From: Paracoccus sp. MBLB3053
GTDB taxonomy: Bacteria; Pseudomonadota; Alphaproteobacteria; Rhodobacterales; Rhodobacteraceae
Assembly: GCF_031822435.1 (NCBI RefSeq)
Contig: NZ_JAVQLW010000004.1
Span: 272,744 to 336,743, forward strand
DNA length: 64,000 nt
Direction: 5' to 3'
The notes under the pieces were generated by a model that had not been told where the DNA came from, made no database searches, and saw only the letters and a program-made list of their open reading frames with translations. This document shows, one piece after another, positions 8,468 to 17,411 of the stretch (positions are counted from its first letter, which is position 1; each line of letters starts with the position of its first letter). A program made the position numbers and the translations under genes.

Positions 8468-9976
8468 ATGAACCTGCCGCATCCGAATTCTTCCCCGCAT
8501 CCATCGGCCGGAGCCCGTCGCATGACCTATCCGTTTGAAATGCCTGCCAGTGACGGACTCGACCGGATTTCGATGCTGCTCGGCGGGTCATGGCAGCAGG
8601 GCGAGGGCGCGGCGCAGGAGGTCTTCGACAAGTTCCGCCTGACGCCCTTTGCGCTTTTGCCGGCCAGCGGGCCCGATCAGATCACCGAGATGATCGGCCT
8701 GGCCGAGCACAGCTTTCGTGCCGACCGGCTGACGCCCCATGACCGGGGCCGCATTCTCGACGCGGTCGCGGCGCTGCTCGAGATGCGGCGCGACGAATTC
8801 CAGGATGTCATGCAGCTCGAGACCGGCTATACCGATGCCGATTGCCGCACCGAGATCCAGCGCACCGTCGAGACCCTGCGCCTTTCCGCCGAAGAGGCGC
8901 GGCGGCTGTCGGGCGAGGTAATCCCGGTCGCCGGTGCCGCCGGGCAGGGCAACCGACTGGCCTTCACGCTGCGCGTGCCCCTGGGCGTGGTGCTTGCCGT
9001 CACGCCCTTCAATGCGCCGCTCAACACCGTGACCCACAAGATCGCCCCGGCACTTGGCGCGGGCAATACGGTGGTGCTGAAACCGGCAAGCCAGACCCCG
9101 CGCACGGCCTGCATGCTGGCGCAGGCCTTCCTGGATGCCGGCTTGCCTCCGGGCTATCTGCAGGTCTTCCACGGGGGCGCCGCGGCGGTCGAACAGGCCC
9201 TCGCCGATGATCGCGTGCGCTATATCGCCTTTACCGGCTCGACCGAGGTCGGGCGCCTGATCCAGGCCCGGGCCGGTCTGCGCCGCACCCAGATGGAACT
9301 TGGCTCGATCGCCTTCACCCTGCTTGCCGGGGATGCCGATCTGGACGACGCCCTGAGCAAGGTCGCGGCGGCGGGTTATCGCAAGGCCGGTCAGGTCTGT
9401 ACCTCGGTCCAGATCCTGCTGGTCGATGCCGCAATCGCCGATCAGGTCGAAAGCCGTCTTGCCGGCATCGTCGCGGAGCTGACCCATGGCGACCCCGCCA
9501 TGCCGGGCTGCAGCACCGGTCCCCTGATTTCCCTGGGCGATGCCCTGCGCGTCGAAAGCTGGATCGCCGAGGCCATTTCGGGCGGCGCGCGGCTTCTCGC
9601 CGGCGGCCGGCGCGATGGCGCCGTGATTGCGCCCACGCTTCTTGCCGATGTCACGCCCGCGATGAATGTCGGCTGCCGCGAGATCTTCGGCCCCGTCGTC
9701 TGCATCGAGCGTTTCACCGATTTCGATGCCGCGCTCGAACGGGTGAACGCGACGCCCTATGGGCTGGCCACGGGCATCTTTACCCGCAATCTCGACCTCG
9801 CCTTCGCCGCCCTGCGCCGCCTGCAGGTTGGCGGGGTCCATGTCAACCAGACCTCTTCGGCGCGGCTCGACATGATGCCCTATGGCGGCTCGAAGGAGAG
9901 CGGATTCGGTCGCGAAGGGCCGCGTCACGCCATGATGGAAATGACCGAGGAACGGGTGGTCAGCTTTACCCTTTAG
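8468..9976 (+). CDS. Aldehyde dehydrogenase, NAD(P)-dependent family
   Basis: 502 aa. The ALDH signatures are complete: TPFNAPLNTVTHKIAPALGAGN, FTGSTEVG for the nucleotide-binding turn, general base E277 in MELGS, nucleophile C311 in GQVCTSVQ, and the C-terminal EIFGPVVCIERF. The ELGG motif reads ELGS here, a mild variation. It follows the cupin stop by 3 bp, so it is in the same operon. An in-frame ATG at 8522 has a better Shine-Dalgarno (GGAG) and may be the true start. It would oxidise an aldehyde product of the pathway, perhaps that of the ThDP enzyme. Confidence 0.85.
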   Translation: MNLPHPNSSPHPSAGARRMTYPFEMPASDGLDRISMLLGGSWQQGEGAAQEVFDKFRLTPFALLPASGPDQITEMIGLAEHSFRADRLTPHDRGRILDAVAALLEMRRDEFQDVMQLETGYTDADCRTEIQRTVETLRLSAEEARRLSGEVIPVAGAAGQGNRLAFTLRVPLGVVLAVTPFNAPLNTVTHKIAPALGAGNTVVLKPASQTPRTACMLAQAFLDAGLPPGYLQVFHGGAAAVEQALADDRVRYIAFTGSTEVGRLIQARAGLRRTQMELGSIAFTLLAGDADLDDALSKVAAAGYRKAGQVCTSVQILLVDAAIADQVESRLAGIVAELTHGDPAMPGCSTGPLISLGDALRVESWIAEAISGGARLLAGGRRDGAVIAPTLLADVTPAMNVGCREIFGPVVCIERFTDFDAALERVNATPYGLATGIFTRNLDLAFAALRRLQVGGVHVNQTSSARLDMMPYGGSKESGFGREGPRHAMMEMTEERVVSFTL

Positions 9977-9980
9977 GGCC

Positions 9981-10937
9981 CTATTCCGGCACTTCGGGCC
10001 CGATCCAGGTCACGCCGCGCCAGTGGCCCTTCCGAACCTCGTCTCGGATCAGGGCAAGCAATTCATCATGCACGGCCTGAACGGGCGGGGATATGGTCTC
10101 GGGGCGCGGCGCGTAAAGGAAATTGATGCGCGTCATGGAAACCTTGTCGAAGGGCAGGCAACGCCATTGCGATGACAGCGCCGGCCCATGCACGTTCACC
10201 GCGGCCATCGGCTTCACCGTCGCCCCCATGCCGCGCAGCAGGCTTTGCATCAGAATGCTGAGCGAATCGATTTCGGCCATCGGGGCACAGGTCAGGTTCA
10301 GGCGTTCGAATTCCAGATCGACCCGGCGACGCAAGCCATGCTGCGGGCTGGGCAGGATCAGCGGCACTTCCAGCAGGTCGCGGATCGTGACCGCGCTCTG
10401 GCTGGCCGGGAACAGGTTGCGCTCGACCGGATAGACCAGGAAAAGCTCCTCGCGCAGGAATTCGGTCGCGTCCCAGTTCGGCACGGCCGAAGGGGTGAAG
10501 AGCACGGTCAGGTCCAGGTCCCCGGCCATGGCCAGCGCCCGCAAGTTGCCGCTGAGCCCCTCGACGAGGTTCAGGACGATGCCCGGAAAGCGCCGGTTCA
10601 GCCTTTCGACCAGTTGCACTCCGATCTGCGCGCTGGTCGTGGGCGGCAGACCCAGCGTGACCCGGCCCGAGATCTGTGTCTCGGCCTCGCGGGTCAGCAG
10701 CAGGGCCTGTTCGATCTGACGCAGGATGAACTTCGCGTGGCGGTGCAGGGTCAGCCCCTTGGGCGTGGGCGTGACACCCCGGCTCGAGCGCAGGAATAGG
10801 GGCGCGCCAACCTCGTATTCGAGCCGCGAGATCTGCTGGCTCAGGGCGGGTTGGGCGATGTTGAGCTGGCGCGAAGCCTGCGAGAAACCACCACAATCCA
10901 CGATCGCCACGAAATATTTCAGCTGCTTGACGTCCAT
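9981..10937 (-). CDS. LysR-family transcriptional regulator
   Basis: 318 aa. The N-terminal helix-turn-helix has the usual LysR pattern (YFVAIVDCGGFSQASRQLNI, then AQPALSQQISRLEYEVGAPLF), followed by a periplasmic-binding-like effector domain. It is convergent with the aldehyde dehydrogenase (4 bp between the stops) and lies upstream of the Liv transporter genes' end, on the same strand as them. The N-terminal sequence resembles the Nac/CynR branch. It could control the catabolic operon, the transporter, or both; no operator was identified. Confidence 0.85.
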   Translation of the reverse strand: MDVKQLKYFVAIVDCGGFSQASRQLNIAQPALSQQISRLEYEVGAPLFLRSSRGVTPTPKGLTLHRHAKFILRQIEQALLLTREAETQISGRVTLGLPPTTSAQIGVQLVERLNRRFPGIVLNLVEGLSGNLRALAMAGDLDLTVLFTPSAVPNWDATEFLREELFLVYPVERNLFPASQSAVTIRDLLEVPLILPSPQHGLRRRVDLEFERLNLTCAPMAEIDSLSILMQSLLRGMGATVKPMAAVNVHGPALSSQWRCLPFDKVSMTRINFLYAPRPETISPPVQAVHDELLALIRDEVRKGHWRGVTWIGPEVPE

Positions 10938-11017
10938 CCCTGTCCCCTGCCCCCTCTCCGTTTTCGGCTAGGAGAGGCCAGCGGGCAAGTCTTTATTCCG
11001 GCGAGGGAAAGTTACGC

Positions 11018-13543
11018 TCACAGCCAGAGCACTTTCTTGCGATAGGGCATGTCGCACAGCAGCGCCTGGGCCGGGCCCTCATGGAAAACCTGGCCGTTCT
11101 CCAGCGCAAAGACCCGATCTGCCAAGGCCAGGACAAGGTCGAGATTGTGCTCGACGATGACGATCGGCACGTCCTGGCGCAACCGGTCGAAGACGCGGAA
11201 CAGGTCCTCGACCACCGCAGGGGCGAGCCCCTCGAACGGTTCGTCGAGCAGCAGCAGGCTGACATTGCCGGAAAGCGCGCGGGCCACGGCCAGCATCTGC
11301 TGCTCGCCCCCCGAAAGGTAATCTGCATGGGAATTGATCCGCTCGGCGAGGCGAGGGAAGAAATCGAAGATCTTCTCTTCGCTCCAGACCGTGCCGGTTT
11401 CGCCATCCGTCGCCCGACCGAGCCGGCCAAGGGCAAGATTGTCGCGCACCGTCATCCCGGCGAAGACCCCGCGGCCCTGGGGCACATAACCCACCCCTGC
11501 TCGCGCCATTTCCCATGCGGATATCCCCGTGACATCCTGCCCGCGCAAAGACAGCCGTCCCTCGGTCGGTTTCACGATCCCGGCGATGGTCTTGAGAAAG
11601 GTCGACTTGCCCGCCCCGTTGCGGCCCAGCAGCGCCACGATCTCGCCCTGACGCGCCTCGATCGAGGCGCCGTTCAGGATATGGCTTTTGCCGTAGAAGG
11701 TATGCAGCCCCTCGGCCCGCAGGACGATTTTGCCAGCGGCATCGCGGTTCTGGCTGCGCCCGGTCACGGCGGGCGTGCCGGTTCCGGTATAGATTTCCTG
11801 CACCTTGGCATTGGCGCGGATCTCGGCGGGGCTGCCATTGATGAGCACCTCGCCCTCGTTCATCACCGTGACCTCCTGGCAGAAGGACAGGACACGGTCG
11901 ATGTCATGTTCGACGATCAGCACGGGGATATGGCGCGCCATGGCGACGATCAGCCGCCCGACCCGCTCGCGCTCGGCCGCGGCAAGCCCGGCGAGAGGCT
12001 CGTCGAGCAGGATGACGCGGGGTTTCGAGGCCAGCGCGATGCCCAGATCGACCAGCCGCTGCCCGCCATAGGACAGATCGCCCGCCCGAACATCTTCGAT
12101 GCCTTCAAGACCCAGGAAGCGGATCAGGGCGGCGGTATCCTGTTCGACCTCGGCCAGGCTGCGGGCATTGCGCCACAGCCCGTAGCGCGCCGGATGCTTG
12201 GCCTGTCCCGAAAGTCGCAGGTTCTCGCCAATGCTGAGCCCGTCGAACAGCGAGGTGATCTGGAAGGATCTTGACAACCCGGCATGGCAGATCTGCTGCG
12301 GCGCAAGGCCCTGGATCTCACGTCCCATCAGGCGCACCGTGCCGCTCTTGGGCCGGAAGCGGCCCGAGATCAGGTTGAACAAGGTGGTCTTGCCCGCGCC
12401 GTTCGGCCCGATCAGGACATGGATCTCGCCGGGTCTGACCTTGAGCGAGGCCCCCTGCACCGCCTTGATGCCGCCAAAATTGATCGAGACATCCTTGACC
12501 GCAAGGATCTCGCCTATGGAGGGGGTGGGGCGCAGGGTCTCGGGCAGGTCGAGCCCTTCGTGAATGCGTCGGCGACTCATCGCGGCGCTTTCCTCTGGCA
12601 AGGGACGCCATATGCGCCAAAGCTTTCCGCCAAGGCCCACCAGCCCGCCCGGCAGATACATCACGAAGCCCACGAAGATGAGCCCGAACCAGAACATCCA
12701 GTCCGGCGTCGCGATCGAGATCATTTCGCGGAACAACAGGAAGAACAGGACACCGACGATGGGTCCAAGGATATGGGCATGCATTCCGCCGATCACGACC
12801 ATGGCCATCAGCTCGCCAGACATCTCGATCGAACTGCTCTCGGCCGTGACGATGTAATGCAGAAAACCCGACAGCGCCCCGCCGAGCCCCGTCACCGCTG
12901 CCGAGACGACATAGGCAATCAGCTTGTAGCGTTGGACGTTGTACCCCTGGAACTCGGCCCGCAGGGTATTTTCGCGGATGGCCTGCAGCACCGTGCCGAA
13001 GGGCGAATGCACCAGGCGCAGCATGACGTAAAGCACGCCAAAACCGCTCAGCGCGACCACGGCGTAATAGACCGCGTTATCGGCAAGGTCCAGCGGCCCT
13101 ATCCCGCCGCGGCTAAAGCCGCCCAACCCGTCCTCGCCCCCGGTCAGGGCGGTCCAGCGAAAGGCCACGGTGAAGGTCAGTGCCGTGAAGGCCAATGTCA
13201 GAAGCGAGAAATAGACCCCCCGGCGCCGCAGGATCAGCGCCCCAACCACCAGCGAGAGCAAGGCCGTGACAAGGATCGAGCCGAGCAGCGGCAGGATGAA
13301 GTGGCCGGGCAGGAAAGTCTTCTGGATCAGCGCCGCGGCATAGGCCCCGATCCCGAACCAGGCGGCATGGCCGAAGCTCACAAGGCCGGTATAGCCCATC
13401 AGCAGGTTCAGCCCCAGCACCGCGATGCCAAGCGCGACGACCATTGTCGCGGCCGTCATCGTCAGCCCGATCAGCGGCAGGACGAAGGGCAAGAGCACCA
13501 GCCCGATACCGGCGATCAGCAGGGTCTTCCAATTCGATGACAT
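11018..13543 (-). CDS. Fused LivM permease - LivG ATPase - LivF ATPase of a branched-chain-amino-acid-type ABC importer
   Basis: 841 aa in one uninterrupted frame. Residues 1 to about 310 are a LivM-type permease (LMGYTGLVSFGHAAWFGIGAY; ALSGFLHYIVTAESSS). Residues about 346-585 are a LivG-type ATPase with Walker A GPNGAGKT (379-386), signature LSYGGQ and Walker B ILLDEP. Residues about 606-841 are a LivF-type ATPase with Walker A GRNGAGKS (640-647), signature LSGGEQQ and Walker B LLLLDEP. Normally these are three proteins. LivH lies 6 bp upstream and the binding protein precedes it, so the importer is complete. Hydrophobic-amino-acid-family importers also move aromatic acids, urea and amides; here the cargo is probably the substrate of the adjacent catabolic genes. 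Confidence 0.93.
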   Translation of the reverse strand: MSSNWKTLLIAGIGLVLLPFVLPLIGLTMTAATMVVALGIAVLGLNLLMGYTGLVSFGHAAWFGIGAYAAALIQKTFLPGHFILPLLGSILVTALLSLVVGALILRRRGVYFSLLTLAFTALTFTVAFRWTALTGGEDGLGGFSRGGIGPLDLADNAVYYAVVALSGFGVLYVMLRLVHSPFGTVLQAIRENTLRAEFQGYNVQRYKLIAYVVSAAVTGLGGALSGFLHYIVTAESSSIEMSGELMAMVVIGGMHAHILGPIVGVLFFLLFREMISIATPDWMFWFGLIFVGFVMYLPGGLVGLGGKLWRIWRPLPEESAAMSRRRIHEGLDLPETLRPTPSIGEILAVKDVSINFGGIKAVQGASLKVRPGEIHVLIGPNGAGKTTLFNLISGRFRPKSGTVRLMGREIQGLAPQQICHAGLSRSFQITSLFDGLSIGENLRLSGQAKHPARYGLWRNARSLAEVEQDTAALIRFLGLEGIEDVRAGDLSYGGQRLVDLGIALASKPRVILLDEPLAGLAAAERERVGRLIVAMARHIPVLIVEHDIDRVLSFCQEVTVMNEGEVLINGSPAEIRANAKVQEIYTGTGTPAVTGRSQNRDAAGKIVLRAEGLHTFYGKSHILNGASIEARQGEIVALLGRNGAGKSTFLKTIAGIVKPTEGRLSLRGQDVTGISAWEMARAGVGYVPQGRGVFAGMTVRDNLALGRLGRATDGETGTVWSEEKIFDFFPRLAERINSHADYLSGGEQQMLAVARALSGNVSLLLLDEPFEGLAPAVVEDLFRVFDRLRQDVPIVIVEHNLDLVLALADRVFALENGQVFHEGPAQALLCDMPYRKKVLWL

Positions 13544-13549
13544 TCAGGA

Positions 13550-14428
13550 TCACCCTTCGAATTTCGCCATCCGCTCGCCCAGCAACCCGCGTGGACGCGT
13601 AAGCAGGACGACGAACATCAGGATATACATCGAGGCCTCCGAGGCCGCGGGCAGGTATTGGACCGTGACCGAGCGCACGACCCCGACCAGGATCGCGGCC
13701 AGCACCACCCCCCAGAACGAACCAAGCCCGCCAATCGTCACGACGATGAATGCGATGGTCAGGATCTCGGCCCCCATGGCGGGATGCACCGTGGTGATCG
13801 GGGCGAAAAGCGCGCCGCCCACCGCGGCCAGTCCGACCCCGATCATCACGACCGCCGTCATGTAGGGCTGCAGCCTGATCCCCAGGGCCGCAACCATGTC
13901 GGGATTCTGGATCCCTGCCCGCACCACGCGGCCAAAGGAACTGCGGTTGAGCAGAAGCCAGATCAGCGTCAGAAGCGCCAGCACCACCCCCAGCATGATC
14001 AGCCGATACTTGGAGAAGAGCAGCGGCCCCAGCACGACGCCGCCACGCAGATCCGAGGGCATGGTCTGGGACAAAGGTGCAGCCCCCCAGATCATGCGGA
14101 TCGCCTGCTCGGCCACCATGGCAAGGCCGAAGGTGACGAGCAGGCTCAGGATCGGGTCCTCGCGGTAGAAGCGGCGCAGGATGAAACGCTCGAACAGGAT
14201 GCCCAGAAGCGCGACCAGAATGGGCGAGGCAATGACCGCCGGCAGAAAGCCAAGATGCGGGCTCAGCGTCACCGCCAGATAGGCACCCAGCGCGTAAAAC
14301 CCGCCATGCGCGAGGTTCACGATGCCGCCGACCGAGAAGATCAGCGAAAGGCCAAGCGCGATCAACAGATAGTAGCCGGCGAGAACCAGCCCGTTCACCA
14401 CCTGCTCGAACAGAAAGAAGATCTCCAT
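13550..14428 (-). CDS. livH: LivH-type permease of branched-chain-amino-acid-type ABC importer
   Basis: 292 aa, almost entirely hydrophobic, with about eight membrane segments. It carries the LivH hallmarks LIFSVGGIVNLAHGGFYALGAY near the N-terminus and a cytoplasmic coupling segment (NPDMVAALGIRLQPYM). It would form the membrane channel with the LivM part of the downstream fusion protein. It lies 60 bp after the binding-protein gene and 6 bp before the fusion gene in one operon. Confidence 0.92.
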   Translation of the reverse strand: MEIFFLFEQVVNGLVLAGYYLLIALGLSLIFSVGGIVNLAHGGFYALGAYLAVTLSPHLGFLPAVIASPILVALLGILFERFILRRFYREDPILSLLVTFGLAMVAEQAIRMIWGAAPLSQTMPSDLRGGVVLGPLLFSKYRLIMLGVVLALLTLIWLLLNRSSFGRVVRAGIQNPDMVAALGIRLQPYMTAVVMIGVGLAAVGGALFAPITTVHPAMGAEILTIAFIVVTIGGLGSFWGVVLAAILVGVVRSVTVQYLPAASEASMYILMFVVLLTRPRGLLGERMAKFEG

Positions 14429-14488
14429 ACTTGCCCCTGCGGTTTCGGCCCGCCCCGCTTGTGCGAGGCGGGAAAGGTCATGGCTGGC

Positions 14489-15748
14489 TCAAAGCTTGCA
14501 AGCGCCCGAATCCGCGGGATAGATCGTTGTCAGATCCTCCCCGTCGGGAGGAACGGCCGCACCCAGTTGCAGCATGTCATAGACCGAATTGTAGCTGCCC
14601 TCGTCCTTGACCGAGAAGGAATAGGCCTCCTGCACAAGCTGGTGGTCGAACTTGCGGAAATAGGCCGGGCGGTGCTTCAGGATGTCGAATTTCGCCTCGC
14701 TCTCGAGATAGTCGATCAGCTTTTCATTGTCGGTGCCGCCGACTTCCTTGATCGACTGCTCGAGGATCTTCGCGGTGATATATTCGATCCAGGCGTGGTT
14801 CTCGGGGATCTGGTCGTTGAAGGCAGCCTTGTAGTCGGCCACGAATTTCTTCGTGCCTTCGGTGTCGATCGTGTCGAACCAGACCGTCGGCCAGACGCCA
14901 CCGAAACTGCCCATTCCGGCCGCCCAGGCATCGGCGGTGTTCAGGTTGAAGCCGACGGTCGGATAGGCCAGACCGAATTCGGCATATTGCTTCAGGAAGT
15001 TCGTGACCTGGTTGCCGCCCAGGTTCAGGCAGACGATGTCGGGATTCGCCTGCCGGATCTTGAGGATATTGGCCGAGAAATCCGTGGCGTCTGTCGGCAC
15101 CAGCTCCTCGCCCACCAGATCGGCCTTGTTGTCGGCGAAGAAGGCCTTGGCCGCTTTCAGCAGATCATGGCCAAAGACATAGTCCGAGGTGATGGTGAAG
15201 AACTTCTTGCCCTCGACCATGCCGTCCTGCTTGAGCGCCGTGCCGACCGCATTGACCATCACCGCGTTCGGAATATCGGTGCAGAACATGTAGCGGCTGC
15301 AGCGATCGGCCCTGAGCACGTCAGAGCGCGGCCCGGTCGCAATGAAGAGCTTCTTGTTGCGGGCCGCGACCTCGGAGATCGCCAGGGCCGAGGCCGAGGA
15401 AATCTCGCCCACCAGGACATCGACCTTGTCGCGTTCGATCATGCGTTGCGCCTTGGTGGCGGCGGTTTCGGGATTGATCGAATCTTCGGCGATCACGGTG
15501 ATCTGGCGGCCATTGATCCCGCCCGAGGCATTGATCTGATCGACCCCCAGCTTGAAGCCATTGATCGCATATTGCCCCAATGTGCCCAGAAAGCCGGTCA
15601 GGGGCACGAGATGGCCGATGACGATCGGCGCCTCCTGCGCGCGCAAGAGCGATGGCAGCGCCACCGTGCCCAGCATCGCGGTGCCGACCCCCGCACCGGC
15701 CCTGAGAATGTCGCGTCTTGTGCTCAGGTTCTTTCCGCAGTCGCTCAT
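14489..15748 (-). CDS. Periplasmic substrate-binding protein of the Liv-type importer (Tat-exported)
   Basis: 419 aa. The signal sequence carries a twin-arginine motif (STRRDILRAG, R11-R12) followed by a hydrophobic stretch and ALPSLLRAQEA as likely cleavage region, so export of the folded protein by Tat is likely. The mature part is a type I periplasmic binding fold (IVIGHLVPLTGFLGTLGQYA at its start, IAEDSINPETAATKAQRMIE, LVGEISSASALAI). It is the first gene of the importer operon. The family binds leucine-like amino acids, amides or aromatic and dicarboxylic acids; the ligand cannot be decided from sequence. Confidence 0.9.
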   Translation of the reverse strand: MSDCGKNLSTRRDILRAGAGVGTAMLGTVALPSLLRAQEAPIVIGHLVPLTGFLGTLGQYAINGFKLGVDQINASGGINGRQITVIAEDSINPETAATKAQRMIERDKVDVLVGEISSASALAISEVAARNKKLFIATGPRSDVLRADRCSRYMFCTDIPNAVMVNAVGTALKQDGMVEGKKFFTITSDYVFGHDLLKAAKAFFADNKADLVGEELVPTDATDFSANILKIRQANPDIVCLNLGGNQVTNFLKQYAEFGLAYPTVGFNLNTADAWAAGMGSFGGVWPTVWFDTIDTEGTKKFVADYKAAFNDQIPENHAWIEYITAKILEQSIKEVGGTDNEKLIDYLESEAKFDILKHRPAYFRKFDHQLVQEAYSFSVKDEGSYNSVYDMLQLGAAVPPDGEDLTTIYPADSGACKL

Positions 15749-15853
15749 GATCGCTTCCTCCCCGAAGCTGCCCTGTGGCCAGGGCGGTTGTTGCCGGCGC
15801 TTTGCCGCGCCTCCTCCGGCGGGCAGGGCCAGACCCTTGGTAAGCGGCGGCGC

Positions 15854-16459
15854 TCAGGCCGCCCGGTAGCTTGTCTCGCGCATGATCGGCTGGGCTGAAA
15901 AACGGTCGAGCCAGGCGGCAAGTCCCGCACGCCTCGCGCGCCAATCATGTCCGGGATGGCGAAAATCCAGGTATTCCAGCGCAGCCGCCATGCCGATCGC
16001 ACCGATATGGGGGGCACCCAATTGGCGCTCGCGGCTTTCGGCATGATCGAGCGCCGCGTCTATTCTTGCGAATTGCGCCGCGATCCAGTCCGTCCAGCGC
16101 AAGTGCTGGGGGCGCTGGACCAATTCGTAGCGCAGCAGCACAGCGGCCTCCATCACGCCATCGGCAAGGGCCTCAAGCGTCAGGATGTCCCAGACATCCG
16201 CAGTTTCCGCGACATAGAGGCTCGGCCCCTCGCCGCGTCGGTCGAGATAGCGGCAGATCACCCGGCTGTCGTAAAGCGCGCCTTCCGGCGTCAGCATCAC
16301 CGGGATCTTGGCCAGGGGGTTGCGCGCGCCCAGATCGTCATTGCGTGCGGCCGGATCGACCGGCACTTGTTCCAGCCGCAATTTCACCCCGCGTTCCAGC
16401 GCCGCCATGCGCACCTTGCGCGCAAAGGGCGAGGCCGGGGTTTGCAGCAGCACCAGCAT
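15854..16459 (-). CDS. Glutathione S-transferase family protein
   Basis: 201 aa from the ATG at 16459. The N-terminal thioredoxin-like domain begins MLVLLQTPASPFARKVRMAA, has the cis-proline region NPLAKIPVMLTPEGALYDSR (I-P-V, then DSR for the glutathione gamma-glutamyl contact), and is followed by an all-helical C-terminal domain. It starts 1 bp after the stop of the SDR gene, so both are one transcript. In catabolic clusters, GSTs of this type isomerise, dehalogenate or cleave intermediates; the role here is unknown. Confidence 0.85.
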   Translation of the reverse strand: MLVLLQTPASPFARKVRMAALERGVKLRLEQVPVDPAARNDDLGARNPLAKIPVMLTPEGALYDSRVICRYLDRRGEGPSLYVAETADVWDILTLEALADGVMEAAVLLRYELVQRPQHLRWTDWIAAQFARIDAALDHAESRERQLGAPHIGAIGMAAALEYLDFRHPGHDWRARRAGLAAWLDRFSAQPIMRETSYRAA

Positions 16460-16460
16460 G

Positions 16461-17150
16461 TCAGACCAGCCCGCCATTCGGCTGGACGATCTGCCCGGAG
16501 ATCCAGCTGGCCTTGTCAGACGCCAGAAAGGCGATCGTTGCCGCGACCTCTTCGGGGCGGCCGACGCGGTTGAAGGGCGACATCGCGGCCGAGCGCGCCA
16601 CCGCCGCCTCGTCCTTTCCGGCGCGGAACAGGTCGGTGTCGATCGGGCCGGGCGCAACGCCATTCACCCGCACGCCCCGCGGCGCCAATTCGCGCGCGGC
16701 CGAACGCAACAGCGACTCGACCGCCGCCTTCGAGGCGGAATAGGGCCCGAGCCCCGGCGCGGCATGTCGCACCAGCGAGGTGGTCAGGGCGATGATAGAG
16801 CCGTCATCCGCGACATGCCTTGCCGCTGCCTGCAGGACGTTGAAGGCGCCGATGATGTTCGTCTCGACCAGATCGCGCATCCGTTCGGGGGGAAAGCTGG
16901 CCAAGGGGCCTGGCGGTACATTGATGCCCGCGCTGGCCACGACGCAGGAAATGGGGCCGAGCGTCGCCTGCGCCTCCTGAAAGGCCAGTTCGACCGAAGC
17001 CGCATCGCGCAGATCCGCGCGAATGCCGCCGGATTCGGCGCTGCTGGCATAGGTGAAAGCCACGTTCCAGCCATCAGCCCTGAGCGCGTCGACACTTGCC
17101 GCGCCAATGCCGCGCGACCCTCCGAAAACCAGCGCTGTCTTTTCTGTCAT
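16461..17150 (-). CDS. Short-chain dehydrogenase/reductase
   Basis: 229 aa from the ATG at 17150. It has the cofactor loop GGSRGIG at 10-16, the structural SAG-type motif (VVASAGI), the active-site pair Y137-x3-K141 in YSASKAA, and the C-terminal pattern GRPEEVAATIAFLASDKASWISGQ. NAD(P)-dependent alcohol/ketone oxidoreduction is expected; the substrate is not evident. It is divergent from the sugar-type binding protein gene at 17412 and leads the two-gene SDR-GST transcript. Confidence 0.87.
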   Translation of the reverse strand: MTEKTALVFGGSRGIGAASVDALRADGWNVAFTYASSAESGGIRADLRDAASVELAFQEAQATLGPISCVVASAGINVPPGPLASFPPERMRDLVETNIIGAFNVLQAAARHVADDGSIIALTTSLVRHAAPGLGPYSASKAAVESLLRSAARELAPRGVRVNGVAPGPIDTDLFRAGKDEAAVARSAAMSPFNRVGRPEEVAATIAFLASDKASWISGQIVQPNGGLV

Positions 17151-17411
17151 CGGCTGCCTCCCCTGCCCGGCCCCGCCGTCATTCCCGCGACGAGTCACCA
17201 GGGCCCTGATAAGCCTTGAGCCTAGCCAGCAGATGCGGCAGCACGCCAATAGGGTTTCACGCCCCCGCCATAACGAGAACGTATAGCGGGCGATTTCCGC
17301 GGTATCTTCGCCGGGGCAATCGTTTTTCCCGATGCGCCCATGCCGAAAGCGAATTGGCCCGTCCGCCCGGCCCGTTGCTAGGCTTGCCCCCTGCATCCGG
17401 AGGAGAATCCC

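Noticed and set aside
13658..15898. 746-codon open frame on the + strand
   Set aside because: It covers livH and the binding-protein gene antisense; its residues are histidine, arginine and glycine rich with no domain, as expected for a shadow.
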